From Apiosordaria backusii (lineage: Eukaryota > Ascomycota > Sordariomycetes > Sordariales > Lasiosphaeriaceae): a stretch of DNA of 64,000 nucleotides. The notes under the pieces were generated by a model. It ran no database searches. It was not told where the DNA came from and saw only the letters and a program-made list of their open reading frames with translations. The position numbers were made by a program, and so were the translations under genes. This document shows positions 11,386-22,463 of the stretch, piece by piece (position 1 is the stretch's first letter; each line of letters starts with the position of its first letter). The DNA is taken from positions 186,001-250,000 of the forward strand of contig JAUKTV010000020.1 of assembly GCA_030549205.1 (NCBI GenBank), read 5' to 3'.

Positions 11386-13045
11386 ATGCGAGCTTCACTT
11401 TTCAGCCTGGCCGGCGTCGCCAGTCTGGCCTTCTCTGGCCTCGGTCTTGCTGCCGATATTGAGGAATGGAAGACACGATCCGTCTACCAGGTCATGATTG
11501 ACCGCTACGCGCGTACCGATGGCTCGATCGACCACGAGTGCCAGGCTCATGAGTTCTGCGGCGGCACATGGAGAGGCTTGATGAACAAACTCGACTACAT
11601 TCAAGGTAACGTCGCTCTCTCTTCTGTGCCCTAATGCCATACCAACATCAAGCGTAGACATGGGCTTCACAGCCATCCAAATCAGCCCCCTCAACAAGAA
11701 CATGGAAGAGCAGACCTCCGCCGGTGACGCCTACCACGGATACTGGACCACAGACCTCTACGCCCTCAACGACAAGTTTGGCACCGAGAAGGACTTCAAG
11801 GATCTTGTGGCCGAGCTCAAGAAGCGCGACATCTACCTCATGGCCGATGTTGTGGTGAACCACATGGCGCAAAAGTTCGACAACAAGCCTCCGCCCAAGG
11901 TTGACTTCTCCAAGTTCAACCCCTTCAATGACGAGAAATACTTCCACCCGTACTGCAACGTGACCGAACAGGGCTGGCTGAACGCCACCGAATACCAAGA
12001 CTGCTGGCTCTACCCCTATGGCGTTGCTCTTGCTGATCTCGACACGCGCAACCCTTTTGTTATCAAGGAGATGAACAGCTGGATCAAGGGCCTTGTCAGC
12101 AACTATTCCATCGACGGTCTCCGTATCGACGCTGCCAAGCACGTCAACGACGAGTTCCTGCCTGAATTTGTCAAGTCCTCTGGCGTGTTTGCCTGGGGTG
12201 AGGTTCTGACTGGTGAACCCGAGGATTTCTGCCGTTACCAGACTCTCAATCTGTTGCCCGGTATGCCCAACTATCTCGACTACTACAAGCTCATCAGCTC
12301 TTTCAACGGCGGTAGTTTCGAAGATCTCGCCAGAATCAAGAAGGAGGCTATCAACACGTGCAACGACACATTTGCTCTGGGCACCTTCGTCGAGAACCAC
12401 GACATGCCTCGTTTCGCCAACAAGAACAGCGATATGGCCATCGCCAAGAACGCCATGACCTACGTTATCCTCAACGACGGCGTTCCCACCGTCTACCAGG
12501 GCCAGGAGCAGCACTTCGACGGCTTCGAGACCCCCCACAACCGCGAGCCTCTCTGGCAGTCCGGCTATGACAAGGAGTCGCCTCTTTACAAGCTCACCTC
12601 GACGTTGAACAAGGTTCGCAACAACGCCATCAAGCTCGACAAGGAGTATGTCAACACCGCCTCCGAGATCCTCTGGGCCGACAACAACCACTTCTGCACA
12701 AAGAAGGGCTCGTACGGCAGCCAGATTGTCTACTGCATCAACAACCAGAGCTCCAAGGGCCCCAAGTACGAGCTCAGCGTCGGCGGCTTCCAGGGCGAGG
12801 AGCAGGTGGTTGAGGTTCTCAGCTGCAAATCCAACAAGGCTGGTATCACTGGCAATGTCACCATGTACATGAACAACGGCAGCCCCAAGGTCTATGTTCC
12901 CGCCGGTGCGCTCAAGGGCACCGGTATCTGTGGAGAGACGACCGAGGACAGCTACGAGGCCGACAGTGGCGCCGGTGTGGCTGGCGCGGCCACTGGGCTG
13001 TTGACTGCTGCCATCTTTGGATGGACTGTCATGTTCCTTGCCTAA
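11386..13045 (+). CDS. GPI-anchored GH13 alpha-amylase / alpha-glucanotransferase-like protein
   Basis: Exons 11386-11605 and 11658-13045 join to 535 residues. There is a signal peptide (MRASLFSLAGVASLAFSGLGLAA cleavage region) and a C-terminal small-residue stretch followed by a hydrophobic tail (LLTAAIFGWTVMFLA), as in GPI-anchored proteins. GH13 regions: I DVVVNHMA (D137, H142), II GLRIDAAKH (nucleophile D231), III GEVLTGE (acid/base E255), IV FVENHDMPR (H321, D322), so the catalytic triad is complete. In Aspergillus, GPI-anchored members (AgtA type) and AmyD sit beside alpha-glucan synthase genes and influence wall alpha-glucan; here too the gene is divergent from ags1. It is either a maltooligosaccharide glucanotransferase supplying primers or a hydrolase trimming wall glucan. 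A 52-base intron lies early in the domain. Confidence 0.92.
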
Positions 13046-13870
13046 AGAGTGTATCTTGAAGCAAGCACGGTGAGGTGGGAAAGAGGCTTTGGCGTCGTTC
13101 ATTGTAAATATAGTTGTTAGATGTATACCCCTCGGATATGGAGTTTTTGTATGTCGCACCTAATCCCGAGTACATACCTACCTATATACCGGTTTAATAC
13201 CTAAGTTCTAATATGCTCTTTGTCATTTCATCGATGATATGCCCGTCTCAGATACCTTATGTTTTGCCTTCTCAACAGACATTTGTGGGCCCAGGGTTTC
13301 ACAGACTAGACCTGAATGCAAAGAACTTTGGTCTGGCACACATCAAGTACGGCAAGGTACGGTAGGTAATACCAAGATTCTCCGCCACAAAAATGCAACC
13401 ACAGTTCCTACAACTTGGCTCGTTAGGTCTGTCTGTTGGCCAAAGAGTGTGTCAAAACGTCTACCGAATGCGTCTGCGAGAGGGGGCCAACTCGGACCTT
13501 CTAGTAGCCACCGATTGGATTTGGCTGTTGTTGACTTGGGGTTGGGGTTACACAGCATAACGAACCGAGAAAATATTTGAGCGCGAATGAGGGGGTTAGA
13601 CAGATGTTGGTACACCGCAGATACCGCAAGAGACTTTTCAGATTGGTTCGGGCTGGATAGCAGAGCATATTATCAGCATCGTCCGAACTTGGGGACTCAT
13701 TTCTCTGAGAAAGGCCTCCTTTGTTCACGTCCTGCGCAGGATAAGCTGACTGCGACGGATACAATGAGCCAATTCGCTCCAAGGGCATACCCGAGTCCTC
13801 GCATTGCATTCAATAGTAATACAAGCCCAGCCGCTAGTCTTGGTTTCACAGGCGCGTTGGTCGTACGAGA
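13046..13870. other. Spacer after amylase gene
   Basis: No supported gene. The first part is the amylase 3' flank. Short frames on both strands lack conserved features and start or stop without splice logic. Confidence 0.5.
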
Positions 13871-14251
13871 TTATATCATGATATGTGCCCGTCGTTTGGG
13901 GCGAGAAAAGAGTCTAGGACCGAGCTTCCAACAAAGAAGCCAAGAGATACCCAAGAGAGGCAGCAAAGAGGCGTTGGTTATGCATAAATAAAAGATGCCG
14001 TGCAACGGTTGAGCCCAATGGAGAAGGTAAACCAGAGCCAACAGCAGTACGCATGTCAGCTTCCAAGCCGGCATTCTCAAATCAGATGGAGAAGAACCGT
14101 CTTCCCCATGGCTTGGCATGAAACAAACTCCCGGTACGTCCAATCTCCAAATCTGACAACCAGAAAAAGAGATTGACGAGCAACAGGGGCTTACCTTTTG
14201 CCGTTCATATACCGGATCGGCATGGGTTGGAACCTCCATTGAATATTTCAT
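13871..14251 (-). CDS. Possible small two-exon membrane protein
   Basis: A candidate only. Exon 14251-14195 (start MKYSMEVPTHADP) and exon 14152-13871 are separated by a 42-base GTAAGC..CAG intron that also reads through in frame. The product would be 112 residues: a hydrophilic N-terminus, then hydrophobic segments (LTCVLLLALVYLLHW and LLPLLGISWLLCW) and a basic tail (KRRAHIMI). Nothing was recognised in it. It could equally be chance open frame in a long spacer; conservation or transcript data would decide. Confidence 0.25.
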   Translation of the reverse strand: MKYSMEVPTHADPVYERQKVSPCCSSISFSGCQIWRLDVPGVCFMPSHGEDGSSPSDLRMPAWKLTCVLLLALVYLLHWAQPLHGIFYLCITNASLLPLLGISWLLCWKLGPRLFSRPKRRAHIMI

Positions 14252-15113
14252 GTTAGGTCCAGATATTTGCGCGAATGTGTCTGTCCCTGCAAAAGTAGGT
14301 ATGTCAACGAGGTGGATTGGTGTAATTGTACAAACTATGGCTTCTTCCAACAGCTACTGGCCACAACTTAATGCTGACACGGTGAGAGCCATGGCGTTAA
14401 TACATGTGTTTGTCTTTTGTCGTCTCGCCGCCACTACCACTACAGACCAACCAACTTGATTGGTACCTAGGTAGTACATCCAAAATAATGACGGCAGGCA
14501 AACAAATGAGGAGAAGTTGGGGAACTTTTGATCATAGGTAATCAATTTCAATCAGCAAATCCTATACAACCAACATGGATGGGTGTGTATTGTCCAGTCC
14601 CTGGGACATGGATCGTGCAGATGAGGGATGTACCGGCTAGACTCCTCCCGCGGTACGGTGTGTGTGTGCCAGTGCTGTTTCGTGCCATTGCAGGTTACCA
14701 TCTTCCGAATGAAGATCTTACAACGTCGCCACGGCAGCTATCACTATCTTCCTTCGGGACGGTAGCAGTATCTCGAGTATCAATGCAACCACTCGTCCAT
14801 TTTCCGTCCGAGTTGACTTTGAACCATTGGTGCTCCCAACCTCTAGGTCGTCCGGCTGGTTGGTCTGTGGTGCAGAAGGAATGTATCTTGCATGTTCATT
14901 CACGTGGTCGTCGATCCTCTCTCGGCCGAAAATCGCATATAATAGGTACCGTCCATACTCCCACTTCCCACGGCTGATGTGACCTACCTGCCCACCTCAT
15001 TCTGTATGTCCAGTGTCAAGACATACCGTGGTTGATGTCTGTTCCAGCAATCTGGTAACCTGACATATCCTCTTCTGAACACGACACACGACACACGACA
15101 CACCTCCCCCAAA
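14252..15113. other. Spacer / promoter of MFS gene
   Basis: No supported gene. Holds a perfect TACCTAGGTA palindrome at 14464-14473 and a short tandem ACACGAC repeat at about 15079-15102, immediately upstream of the MFS start codon. Confidence 0.5.
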
Positions 15114-16760
15114 ATGGCCATCACCATCCGCCACGACCCCCACAGCCACGCCCACGAGGAATCCATCCCCGGCACCGTCAACCTCTCGGCCAAAGAAGGC
15201 GAAGAAACCCACTACGGCCAAGCCCTCTTCCCCGTCCCCTCCGCCGACCCCAACGACCCCTTACAATGGACCAAGCTCAAGAAACACATGATCATGTTCT
15301 GCGCCTGCGCGTTTTCCTTCCTTGGGATCTCCGCCTTGCTCGGCCCGGCGGTGTACATCGGGCTTTGGTCCGTCCAGTTCAAGGTCGATCCCAACACCGC
15401 TGCCGGGTTGGTCAACTACCCCAACCTTATCTTTGGGTTTGGGAGCGTGATATTGGTCCCGCTGTACAAGCGGTACGGCAGACGGCCGGTGATGTTGCTC
15501 AGTTTGCTGGCGTATATAGCGGGGATTGTCGGGGCGAGTCAGGCGACCACGTATGGAGGTTTGATGGGGGCGAGGATAGTGCACGCGTTTGGGAGCGGGG
15601 TTTGCGAGGCGCTGCCGGTGCAGTTGGTCAATGATATCTTTTTCTTGCATGAGAGGGGGAAGAAATTGGGCTGGTATACGGTTGCGCTGTGTCTGGGGGC
15701 GACGGGGCCGATGTTTTGCGGGTTTATGCTTGCGGCGGGGTATTCGTGGAATTTGTTCTTTTATGTCGAGTTGGCATTCGCGGTTGCGCTGTTTGGTTTG
15801 TGTTTCTTCTTTGTGGAAGAGTCGTTGTATTTCAGGGCTCCTGCTGCTCCTTCTGGTGGGTCGTCAAGCGGGAGCAACCTCGAGGTGGTCGCCTCCTCTA
15901 CAACAGCAGCGGAGGGTGATGAGAAGCAGCGGCAACCCGCTTCTCCAGAGCTTCCGGATGGTTCTGTCCTTGCTACTCGCAAGTCTTGGAGGCAGCAGCT
16001 CAAGATCTTCCCAGACAAGTTCGATTATACTTGCGATTTTTGGACCATGCCTCTGAGGGCATTTACCCACCTTCTGGTTCCCTCCACTTTCTGGGTCATC
16101 ACCACCTACGGCATTTTTATCGGATTATGTGGTTTTTCCTTCAACTTTGTTTTTCCTCTCAAGATTGTCCAGCCGCCGTACAACTGGCCTGAGACGAATT
16201 CCGGCCTAAGCGCCATCGCGACTTTCATTGGGTTCGGCCTCGCGTTACCTCTTCTCCCAGCATCAGATATGCTAGCAGCCAAACTCACAAGAAGAAATGG
16301 AGGTATAAGAGAAGCTGAAATGAGACTCGGCGTTCTCATTCCTGCTGCGTTTGCCGCTCCCGCAGGCCAGGTTCTCTTTGGCATGGCCGCAGAGAAGAAC
16401 CTCCATTGGATTTGCTACTTCATTGCTATTGGAGTAACCCAATGGGCTGGGTACTTTTTCTTTACACTGACTTTGGCTTATGCGGTTGATTCCTACAATG
16501 CCAACTTGAGCGAGATGCTCATCATCATGAACTTGGGCAAGCAGGCAATCAGCTTTGGTTTCAGTGGCGAGCTCTTGAACTGGATCCTCAAGCATGGCTA
16601 TGTCACAATTGTTGTGGCAGCCTTTGTCCCCATCTTGGTGCTGAACAACATGATGGTCTTTGTTTTCATGATATGGGGAAAAAGAATCAGGATTATGATG
16701 GCAAAAAGCTGGTTGGCGAGGTTTCATGGGAAGAGCTTGGTCCAGGGAGAGGGCCATTAG
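15114..16760 (+). CDS. Major facilitator superfamily transporter (DHA1-like)
   Basis: An intronless frame of 548 residues. A hydrophilic N-terminus of about 60 residues is followed by twelve predicted hydrophobic segments in a 6+6 arrangement, split by a long Ser/Glu-rich cytoplasmic loop (about 245-300). The loop between segments 2 and 3 carries VPLYKRYGRRPVMLL, a form of MFS motif A (G-x3-D/K-x-x-G-R-R). The N-terminal DPNDPLQW element before segment 1 is typical of fungal drug:H+ antiporter family proteins, including Hol1-like members. Substrate is not predictable: candidates are drugs, polyamines or other small cations/organics. It lies upstream of and in the same direction as an L-amino-acid oxidase, 1.36 kb away, so a functional link is possible but unproven. 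Confidence 0.9.
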   Translation: MAITIRHDPHSHAHEESIPGTVNLSAKEGEETHYGQALFPVPSADPNDPLQWTKLKKHMIMFCACAFSFLGISALLGPAVYIGLWSVQFKVDPNTAAGLVNYPNLIFGFGSVILVPLYKRYGRRPVMLLSLLAYIAGIVGASQATTYGGLMGARIVHAFGSGVCEALPVQLVNDIFFLHERGKKLGWYTVALCLGATGPMFCGFMLAAGYSWNLFFYVELAFAVALFGLCFFFVEESLYFRAPAAPSGGSSSGSNLEVVASSTTAAEGDEKQRQPASPELPDGSVLATRKSWRQQLKIFPDKFDYTCDFWTMPLRAFTHLLVPSTFWVITTYGIFIGLCGFSFNFVFPLKIVQPPYNWPETNSGLSAIATFIGFGLALPLLPASDMLAAKLTRRNGGIREAEMRLGVLIPAAFAAPAGQVLFGMAAEKNLHWICYFIAIGVTQWAGYFFFTLTLAYAVDSYNANLSEMLIIMNLGKQAISFGFSGELLNWILKHGYVTIVVAAFVPILVLNNMMVFVFMIWGKRIRIMMAKSWLARFHGKSLVQGEGH

Positions 16761-18117
16761 GTAACCTGGAATGGAGCGTGTGTAGGTGGATACCCCTTCT
16801 GGGATACAGATCATCTTCTACTCAGATACCTACCGACCTGACCTAATTTATAGCTTGTTACCGAGATCAAAAATGAGTTAGCATTGCGTCATCACGTACC
16901 TAGCTTAGCATCATGCAATAAGGTACCCCAGCTTACCCGCCTTGTGCACAATGTAACCGGCTCATCTGCCACAACCCCTTTACCCCTTATACCCCTTGGT
17001 ATGTTTACTTCAAGTTTGTTTACTTTGTCCAGCAACATCTATCTTTGCCATTGAATTTCCTTTTGTTCTTTTGATTGATGAAAACAAACTGGATTGCTAT
17101 TTGGCCTATTGGCGTGCAGTCAATTGACCAGCTGGTGGATAACAACTTGAACGATGGCGCCCTTTGCCAGACACGATGAAACCTCTCACCGAAAAAGTTC
17201 GTACAACCGGCTGGGCGGGAAGGCAACGCGAAGCACGAGACACTAACAGGTAAAGCTAACGAGTCTGACCGGAGCCCTTGATAAGACTGAAGACAACACA
17301 TTTCGCGAGCAAGGCTTTTCTCTCGGACTGGAATTCGCCCGGCTGACCACCTCGGACTCCAGCAATGACGAGTCTTCCAGCGCCTTTGGCAAAACATCGA
17401 ACTATACCTTTCGAAGCAAGCCCATTACCAATCGTAACACACACAAACAAGCCGACTGAAAGCGCCTTATCACAACAACAGGATGGAGTTTTGCTTTTTT
17501 CGCAATACTCTGTTGTTGACAAATCAACGACCTGCCCAAACAGGAAAGGGGGGTTGCTCCACTAGCATGGGGGCCAAGATACAGATAACGACAATGTGTT
17601 CCAAGCGAACTTCCCCAGTATATGCAGATATCTACTAGACCCGATAGATACTGCAACTGTACAGCCCAAAAGCAGCTCTCGGATCCTTCGGTACGGTGGT
17701 GAAGAGGGTTTGGGGCACAAGGTCTGACAAGGATCTAATCCATCCACGGTGCTAACCGCCCCTCCATCTTCTCCCAACGTGCTCAATCAGGGCAGTACAC
17801 ACCAGGATAGGTATTCACCTTCTTCGCGGGGGAGAGGCACGACTTGTCAAGGATTGGACAGAACGGGCTTTCGTTGAATAGGCATCCATCCCGCAGCCAT
17901 TCTCGACAGGGGATTGTTTATCAATGGAGCAAGTGATCCGATTATGTGTGTGTGGACACCGTGAAGACTCCGAGGCTTCACCTCTCCGAGCTCGGGATGG
18001 TCAACCGGGCGCCGCCATGTCGAGGACACGCCACCATATAAGCCTCAGGGCCCCAGATTCTGTTGAAGATTCTTCTGGCTAGACGGTCACGCTCTTCTTC
18101 AAAGTCCTCTCCTCACA
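16761..18117. other. Spacer between MFS and oxidase genes
   Basis: No supported gene; small frames on both strands show no family features. Contains the MFS 3' flank and the oxidase promoter (see the TATA box at 18036). Confidence 0.55.
18036..18042 (+). promoter_or_regulatory. TATA box of L-amino-acid oxidase gene
   Basis: ATATAAG lies 76 bases upstream of the ATG at 18118, followed by a pyrimidine-rich leader (CTCTTCTTC...), a typical arrangement for a strongly expressed fungal gene. Confidence 0.5.
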
Positions 18118-20365
18118 ATGGTCGGTTTCACGTCTTTCCTCCTCCTCGGGGGTGCTGCTGCTGCTTCAGTCAACCTCGGCGGCCACCCAGTCAAACTTGA
18201 GACTCGCCACGCCCTGACATCCCGCCTTGGCAACGTTCATCTGTCCGTTGAGAGAGACATTGCAGGCCCTGTCACGGTTTCCTACGGTTCTTGCTCATCT
18301 CTCTCTGCCCGAGATGCCCACCATATTGTGGGCGAGGTCCACGGCAAGAGACAAGAGACACGCCTCGTGTGGAAGCTCCCTGAAAGGTCTGAATCGGTAG
18401 GATGTCTCTCGGCATGGAACTCCGCTGGGCAGCTTCTTGGGAGAAGCGAGCCCCAGGTTCTCGAGAACCGTCACGCGAAAAGAGCAGAGAAGCGGGCTGG
18501 TCAGCCAACCTTCTTTTTCGCCCCCTTGAAAGAGAAAGTCTGACTAACACTGAGTTCACAGCCATCACCATGACCAACGCTACGGGCATTGAGACCCTTG
18601 GTCCCTGGTTTGAGGGCGTGAAGCTCCTCCAAGACCAGCAGCCAGGTCCGATTGATGTCAAAGCGGCCAAGGCGAAAGAGGTCGCCATTGTGGGAGCAGG
18701 CATGTCTGGGTTGATGAGTTACCTCGTTTTAACCCAGGCAAGACTGAAGAACGTCAAGATTATCGAGGCCGGCAACCGTCTCGGTGGAAGAGTTCACACC
18801 GAGTACCTTCGGGGCAAGGCTTTCGACTATTCCTACCAGGAGATGGGTCCTATGCGGTTTCCCTGGACATACAACGACCCAGGAACCAATACCACCCTTA
18901 CCATCAGCGACTCGCAGATTGTCTTCCAGCTCGCGGAGGAAATGAACAAACTGAACAAGAACAGCAAGAACCTCACGGTGAGCTTTCAGCAATGGATTCA
19001 GAGCTCGCCAAACGGATTGGTCTACAGGAACGGTTTCAAGCTTCCAACAGGATTGCCACCAACATCGGCCGAAATTGCGGCCGGTCCATCACTGGGCGGC
19101 CCTTCTCTACCCCGGGATAACTCCACCATTGCTTTGGCGGCAGCTTTGAACGAATACCTGCCCCCCGGAAGTGTGTACGCTGATGTGGCCAACAACATGT
19201 TCAAGGCTCACAAAGACTGGATCGAGAATGGTCTCAAGGGCTTGGGAGGCGATACCTGGTCCGAGTTTGCCTTTTTGACGCACCATCTTGGGGGAAGTCT
19301 GAACGACACAGATGTTATTGGAGGAAGTGACCACAGTTACTGGTCCAGCATCTACAACGGCGCTTACTTCCAAGCTGCCACTTGGCGAACCATCGACGGA
19401 GGTCTCAACCGTCTCCCCTTGGCTTTCCATCCCTTGGTCAACAAGGACACCACCATGAACCGTGCCGTTGAGCGCGTCGCCTTCTCTACCGACACCAAGA
19501 CTGGATCTAAGAAGGTCCAGTTGTCCTACCGCGACAGCAACCCCCACAGCGGGAAGAAGTCCAAGCTCTCCACATCCACCTACGACTACGCCATCATCTC
19601 GGCCCCCTTCTCCGTCGTCCGCTCGTGGAGAATGCCCTTGCTCCCCGCCACCATCTCCAACGCCATCCGCAAGCTCGAGTACGCCAACGCCTGCAAAGTC
19701 GCCCTCGAGTACAAGACTCGCTTCTGGGAGAAGTACGCCAACCCCATCATCGGCAGCTGCTCCACCTCCACCGATATCCCCGGCATCGGGTCAGTCTGCT
19801 ACCCATCCTACAACATCAACGGGACCGGCCCGGCCACGATTCTGGCGAGCTATGACACAGGCGCGCTGCTCGAGTCGCTCTCAGAGGAAGACCACGTGCA
19901 GTATGTGTTGGACGCCATGACCGAGATTCACGGGGAAGAGACGAGAAAGCTGTACACCGGTCGGTATAACAGGAGGTGCTGGAACCAGGATGAGCTCACG
20001 AGGGGCGGGTGGGCGAACCCGAGTATTGGGCAGCATCAGCTGTATATCCCCGAGTATTTCAAGACTTATGATGGGGTATGTGATTTGCATTTTCTTTGTT
20101 GCGGAGAAAGCTAGAGATGGAAGGCTAACGCATGGAATCAGTTGATCTTTGTTGGTGAGCATACCAGCTATACACATGCTTGGATTGCCTCGGCTTTGGA
20201 GAGCGGTATCAGAGGCGCTGTTCAGCTTCTTTTGGGTGAGCTTCCGCCTGATATTTCTGATAGCATCCTGAGGAGGCCACTAACCAATTTTTGGCAGAGC
20301 TTGGGTTGGTTGATGAGGCCAAGGAGGCTGTTGACAAATGGATGGCGAGGTGGATCGATATCTGA
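18118..20365 (+). CDS. Secreted flavin-dependent L-amino-acid oxidase
   Basis: Oxidative deamination of L-amino acids to 2-oxo acids, ammonia and H2O2. Exons 18118-18499, 18562-20075, 20142-20235 and 20298-20365 join to 685 residues. A signal peptide (MVGFTSFLLLGGAAAAS) opens a pro-like N-terminus of about 130 residues. The FAD Rossmann motif VAIVGAGMSGLMSYL (about 167-181), the second FAD element GNRLGGRVHTEY and the C-terminal FVGEHTSYTHAWIASALES identify the flavin amine oxidase/LAAO family. Intron 1 uses the less common donor GTCAGC and falls between the N-terminal region and the FAD domain, so this junction is the least certain. The last intron is needed to restore the usual end ELGLVDEAKEAVDKW; reading through it gives an odd tail. 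Confidence 0.9.
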
Positions 20366-20911
20366 GCCCAGGTTTGGGAACAAGTGTTATGACTCGAAGT
20401 AATGCATAATGAAAACCACGCACATAAACGGTGCCAAGATACGAGATTCTGATACCTACGGTTCATGTTGAATCGAATGAGCCGTTTAGAGCCGTTGCCC
20501 ACCTACGGTAGTGTCGAAACTGATAGGAACCTGATAGTGAGTGCCCCTGAAACCCTTGAGCTGCCCCCTTTTCAAATCGGCCCGTTTTCCCGCCTATCTC
20601 GTGGCCGTACAACCTAGGAGCGGTGATCTAGAGACTTAGATGATGGAGTCCTTGCCTAATGAGCTCCAGGACAATGCAGTGTCATCTCTATTACCAGAGA
20701 ACTCTTCACCCACGATATTTGTGCCCAAATCCTAGTACGTAAGGTAGCGAGTGCCTCTGCAAATAATGCATTGTTACTTAGATACGAATATTTGAACAAA
20801 CAAACCAAAAAAAAAAAAGCCAATACAAATGAGATCTATCCAAATCCGCACCCCCCTCTTTCTGCATTTCCCCCTTGAGCCTCCACTTTCCGAGTCCCAC
20901 CTCTACTACTA
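20366..20911. other. Convergent 3' spacer
   Basis: Lies between the ends of the oxidase (plus) and NmrA-like (minus) genes. Only 3' flanks and a short A-run near 20807 are seen. Confidence 0.55.
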
Positions 20912-22002
20912 CTACTTCCTCCCCAAGAAACCCTTCCCCCAAGCCTCCTCCAACATCTCCTTGGCCTTCATAGGCTTCACCTCCGGGAACTTCTCATTCA
21001 AGAATCCCTGCCCCTGTCCTTCCGGCTTAAGCTCAAACACCCCTTCCTCAAACCAAGCCCCAAAAGCCGACGTCATGCCCTGCAACACCTCCTTCGGCAA
21101 ATACTTGTACAACGCCACCTGGCCCGGCAACTCGGTCGCCTCTCCCTTCCTCATATTCTCCACCGAATCATACTTGACATCAAACTTGACTCCCTTAGCC
21201 TCTTCCGCGAGCTTTAGGAACTGGTTCCAAGTCAATCTGTCCCCGTAAATAAACGTTTCCTTCTCCCATTTCGGTAAATCCAAACTGGCCGCCACGAATT
21301 TGGCAACATCCAAAGTGTGAGTAAAGTGCGCGTATGTTTCCCCTGATCCCGGGATGGCGGCAGAGTTGTTGGGGATATCCAGCCAGGAGATCAAAGGTGT
21401 ACGAGCGAGGTAGGATTTGACTCGCGGGATTCCCCAGTAGTCCATGAAAAAGCCGTTATGGAAGACTGTGTATTCGAGTGAAGTTGTTTGTTGAAGGAGA
21501 GAGAAGGCGGCGAGTTTGTGGGGGACGGAGGGGATGAGGCCTTGTTGACTGGATATTACAGTGTTAGGGGTTGGAGGAGGGGAAGAGGGGCGAAAAAGGG
21601 GGGATGGCTTACGCTTCGGTTACGGGAACTCCCCACTCGCTTGAGATGAGACGTTTGGTGACTTTGGAGAGGTCGGCGGCGTGGATGAGTTCGAATTCAT
21701 TGGGGACGGTTTCGCTGTGCATGGATATGCTGGAGACTACGGTGTCGATTTGGTTGTCTTCGAGGACTTTAACGATGGCTGGGATGGATGAGTAGTCGAC
21801 CGGGATGATGGGGGCTCCGATCTCTTTCTCGAGGGCTGGGTTGGGCTGGTTGTTGTTAGCTGGAGGTGTTTGCGAGAGGGCTAGAGGAAGGTATTACACT
21901 GCGAGAAAGAACCTTGACTTGATGCTTTCCGGTTGCGAGGATGGCTTCAACAATGGCACGGCCAACATTGCCGGTGCCACCTGCGACTGCGACGATTGCC
22001 AT
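20912..22002 (-). CDS. NmrA-like NAD(P)-binding protein
   Basis: Exons 22002-21898, 21845-21613 and 21548-20912 join to 324 residues. The N-terminus MAIVAVAGGTGNVGRAIVEA has the GGTGNVG nucleotide-binding glycine motif of the atypical short-chain dehydrogenase/NmrA/isoflavone-reductase-like group, which often bind NAD(P) and act as redox sensors or reductases. The middle (ISSEWGVPV, YTVFHNGFFMDYWG) matches the family pattern of substrate-pocket segments. No signal peptide, so cytosolic or nuclear. It converges on the oxidase gene and is divergent from a Zn2Cys6 regulator 460 bases away. NmrA itself restrains the nitrogen regulator AreA, but this family is large and no such role can be claimed here. 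Confidence 0.88.
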
Positions 22003-22463
22003 TTTTGGTAGTTGTAGTTGTTGTTGTTGTTCAAGTTGTTGTTGTTGTTGTTGGTGTTGGTGTTAGTGGGGGTATTGATGTTGGGGTTGATGAAAGATGT
22101 GTGACTGGTGTGTCTGATGTGTTGCTGCTGAACGAGAGGGAGGACTTCTTGGAGTCATCCATCGTCTTTATACTTATTGTTGTCGGTGAATATTTACGGT
22201 CATTCCTGCGTCCTGGTCTACATCATGGCTAACAAGACGGCCAGCTCGCTGACTAACACTAACCGAAAGGGGACGGGAAGCTTCTTGCTCGGAATCAATT
22301 TGCATCCGGCATCAATATTTGCATCCGGTGCTTACGAGGCAGACGACGGCATACCCAATGTCGTTTGTCAGTTGAAACCTCATAAGCATCTGAGCCTGTA
22401 CCTATACCGGGGATTGTGCGCCTTGCCTGACACGTGCCTTTTGGAGAGGTGCAAGCATCATCA
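22003..22463. promoter_or_regulatory. Divergent promoter, NmrA-like / Zn2Cys6 genes
   Basis: A 461-base spacer between two divergent starts. Apart from the CAA microsatellite no element can be named; sharing of regulation is an inference from the geometry. Confidence 0.45.
22010..22075. repeat. GTT/CAA microsatellite in NmrA-like 5' leader
   Basis: An imperfect GTT run (CAA on the coding strand) directly upstream of the NmrA-like start codon, probably within its 5' untranslated leader. Confidence 0.75.

Noticed and set aside
11648..13159. 503-codon minus-strand frame over the amylase gene
   Set aside because: Mirror frame of the GH13 coding exon; Val/Leu/Gly-rich composition typical of antisense reading.
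14528..14977. 149-codon plus-strand frame upstream of the MFS gene
   Set aside because: No hydrophobic pattern or motif, and low coding character compared with neighbours.
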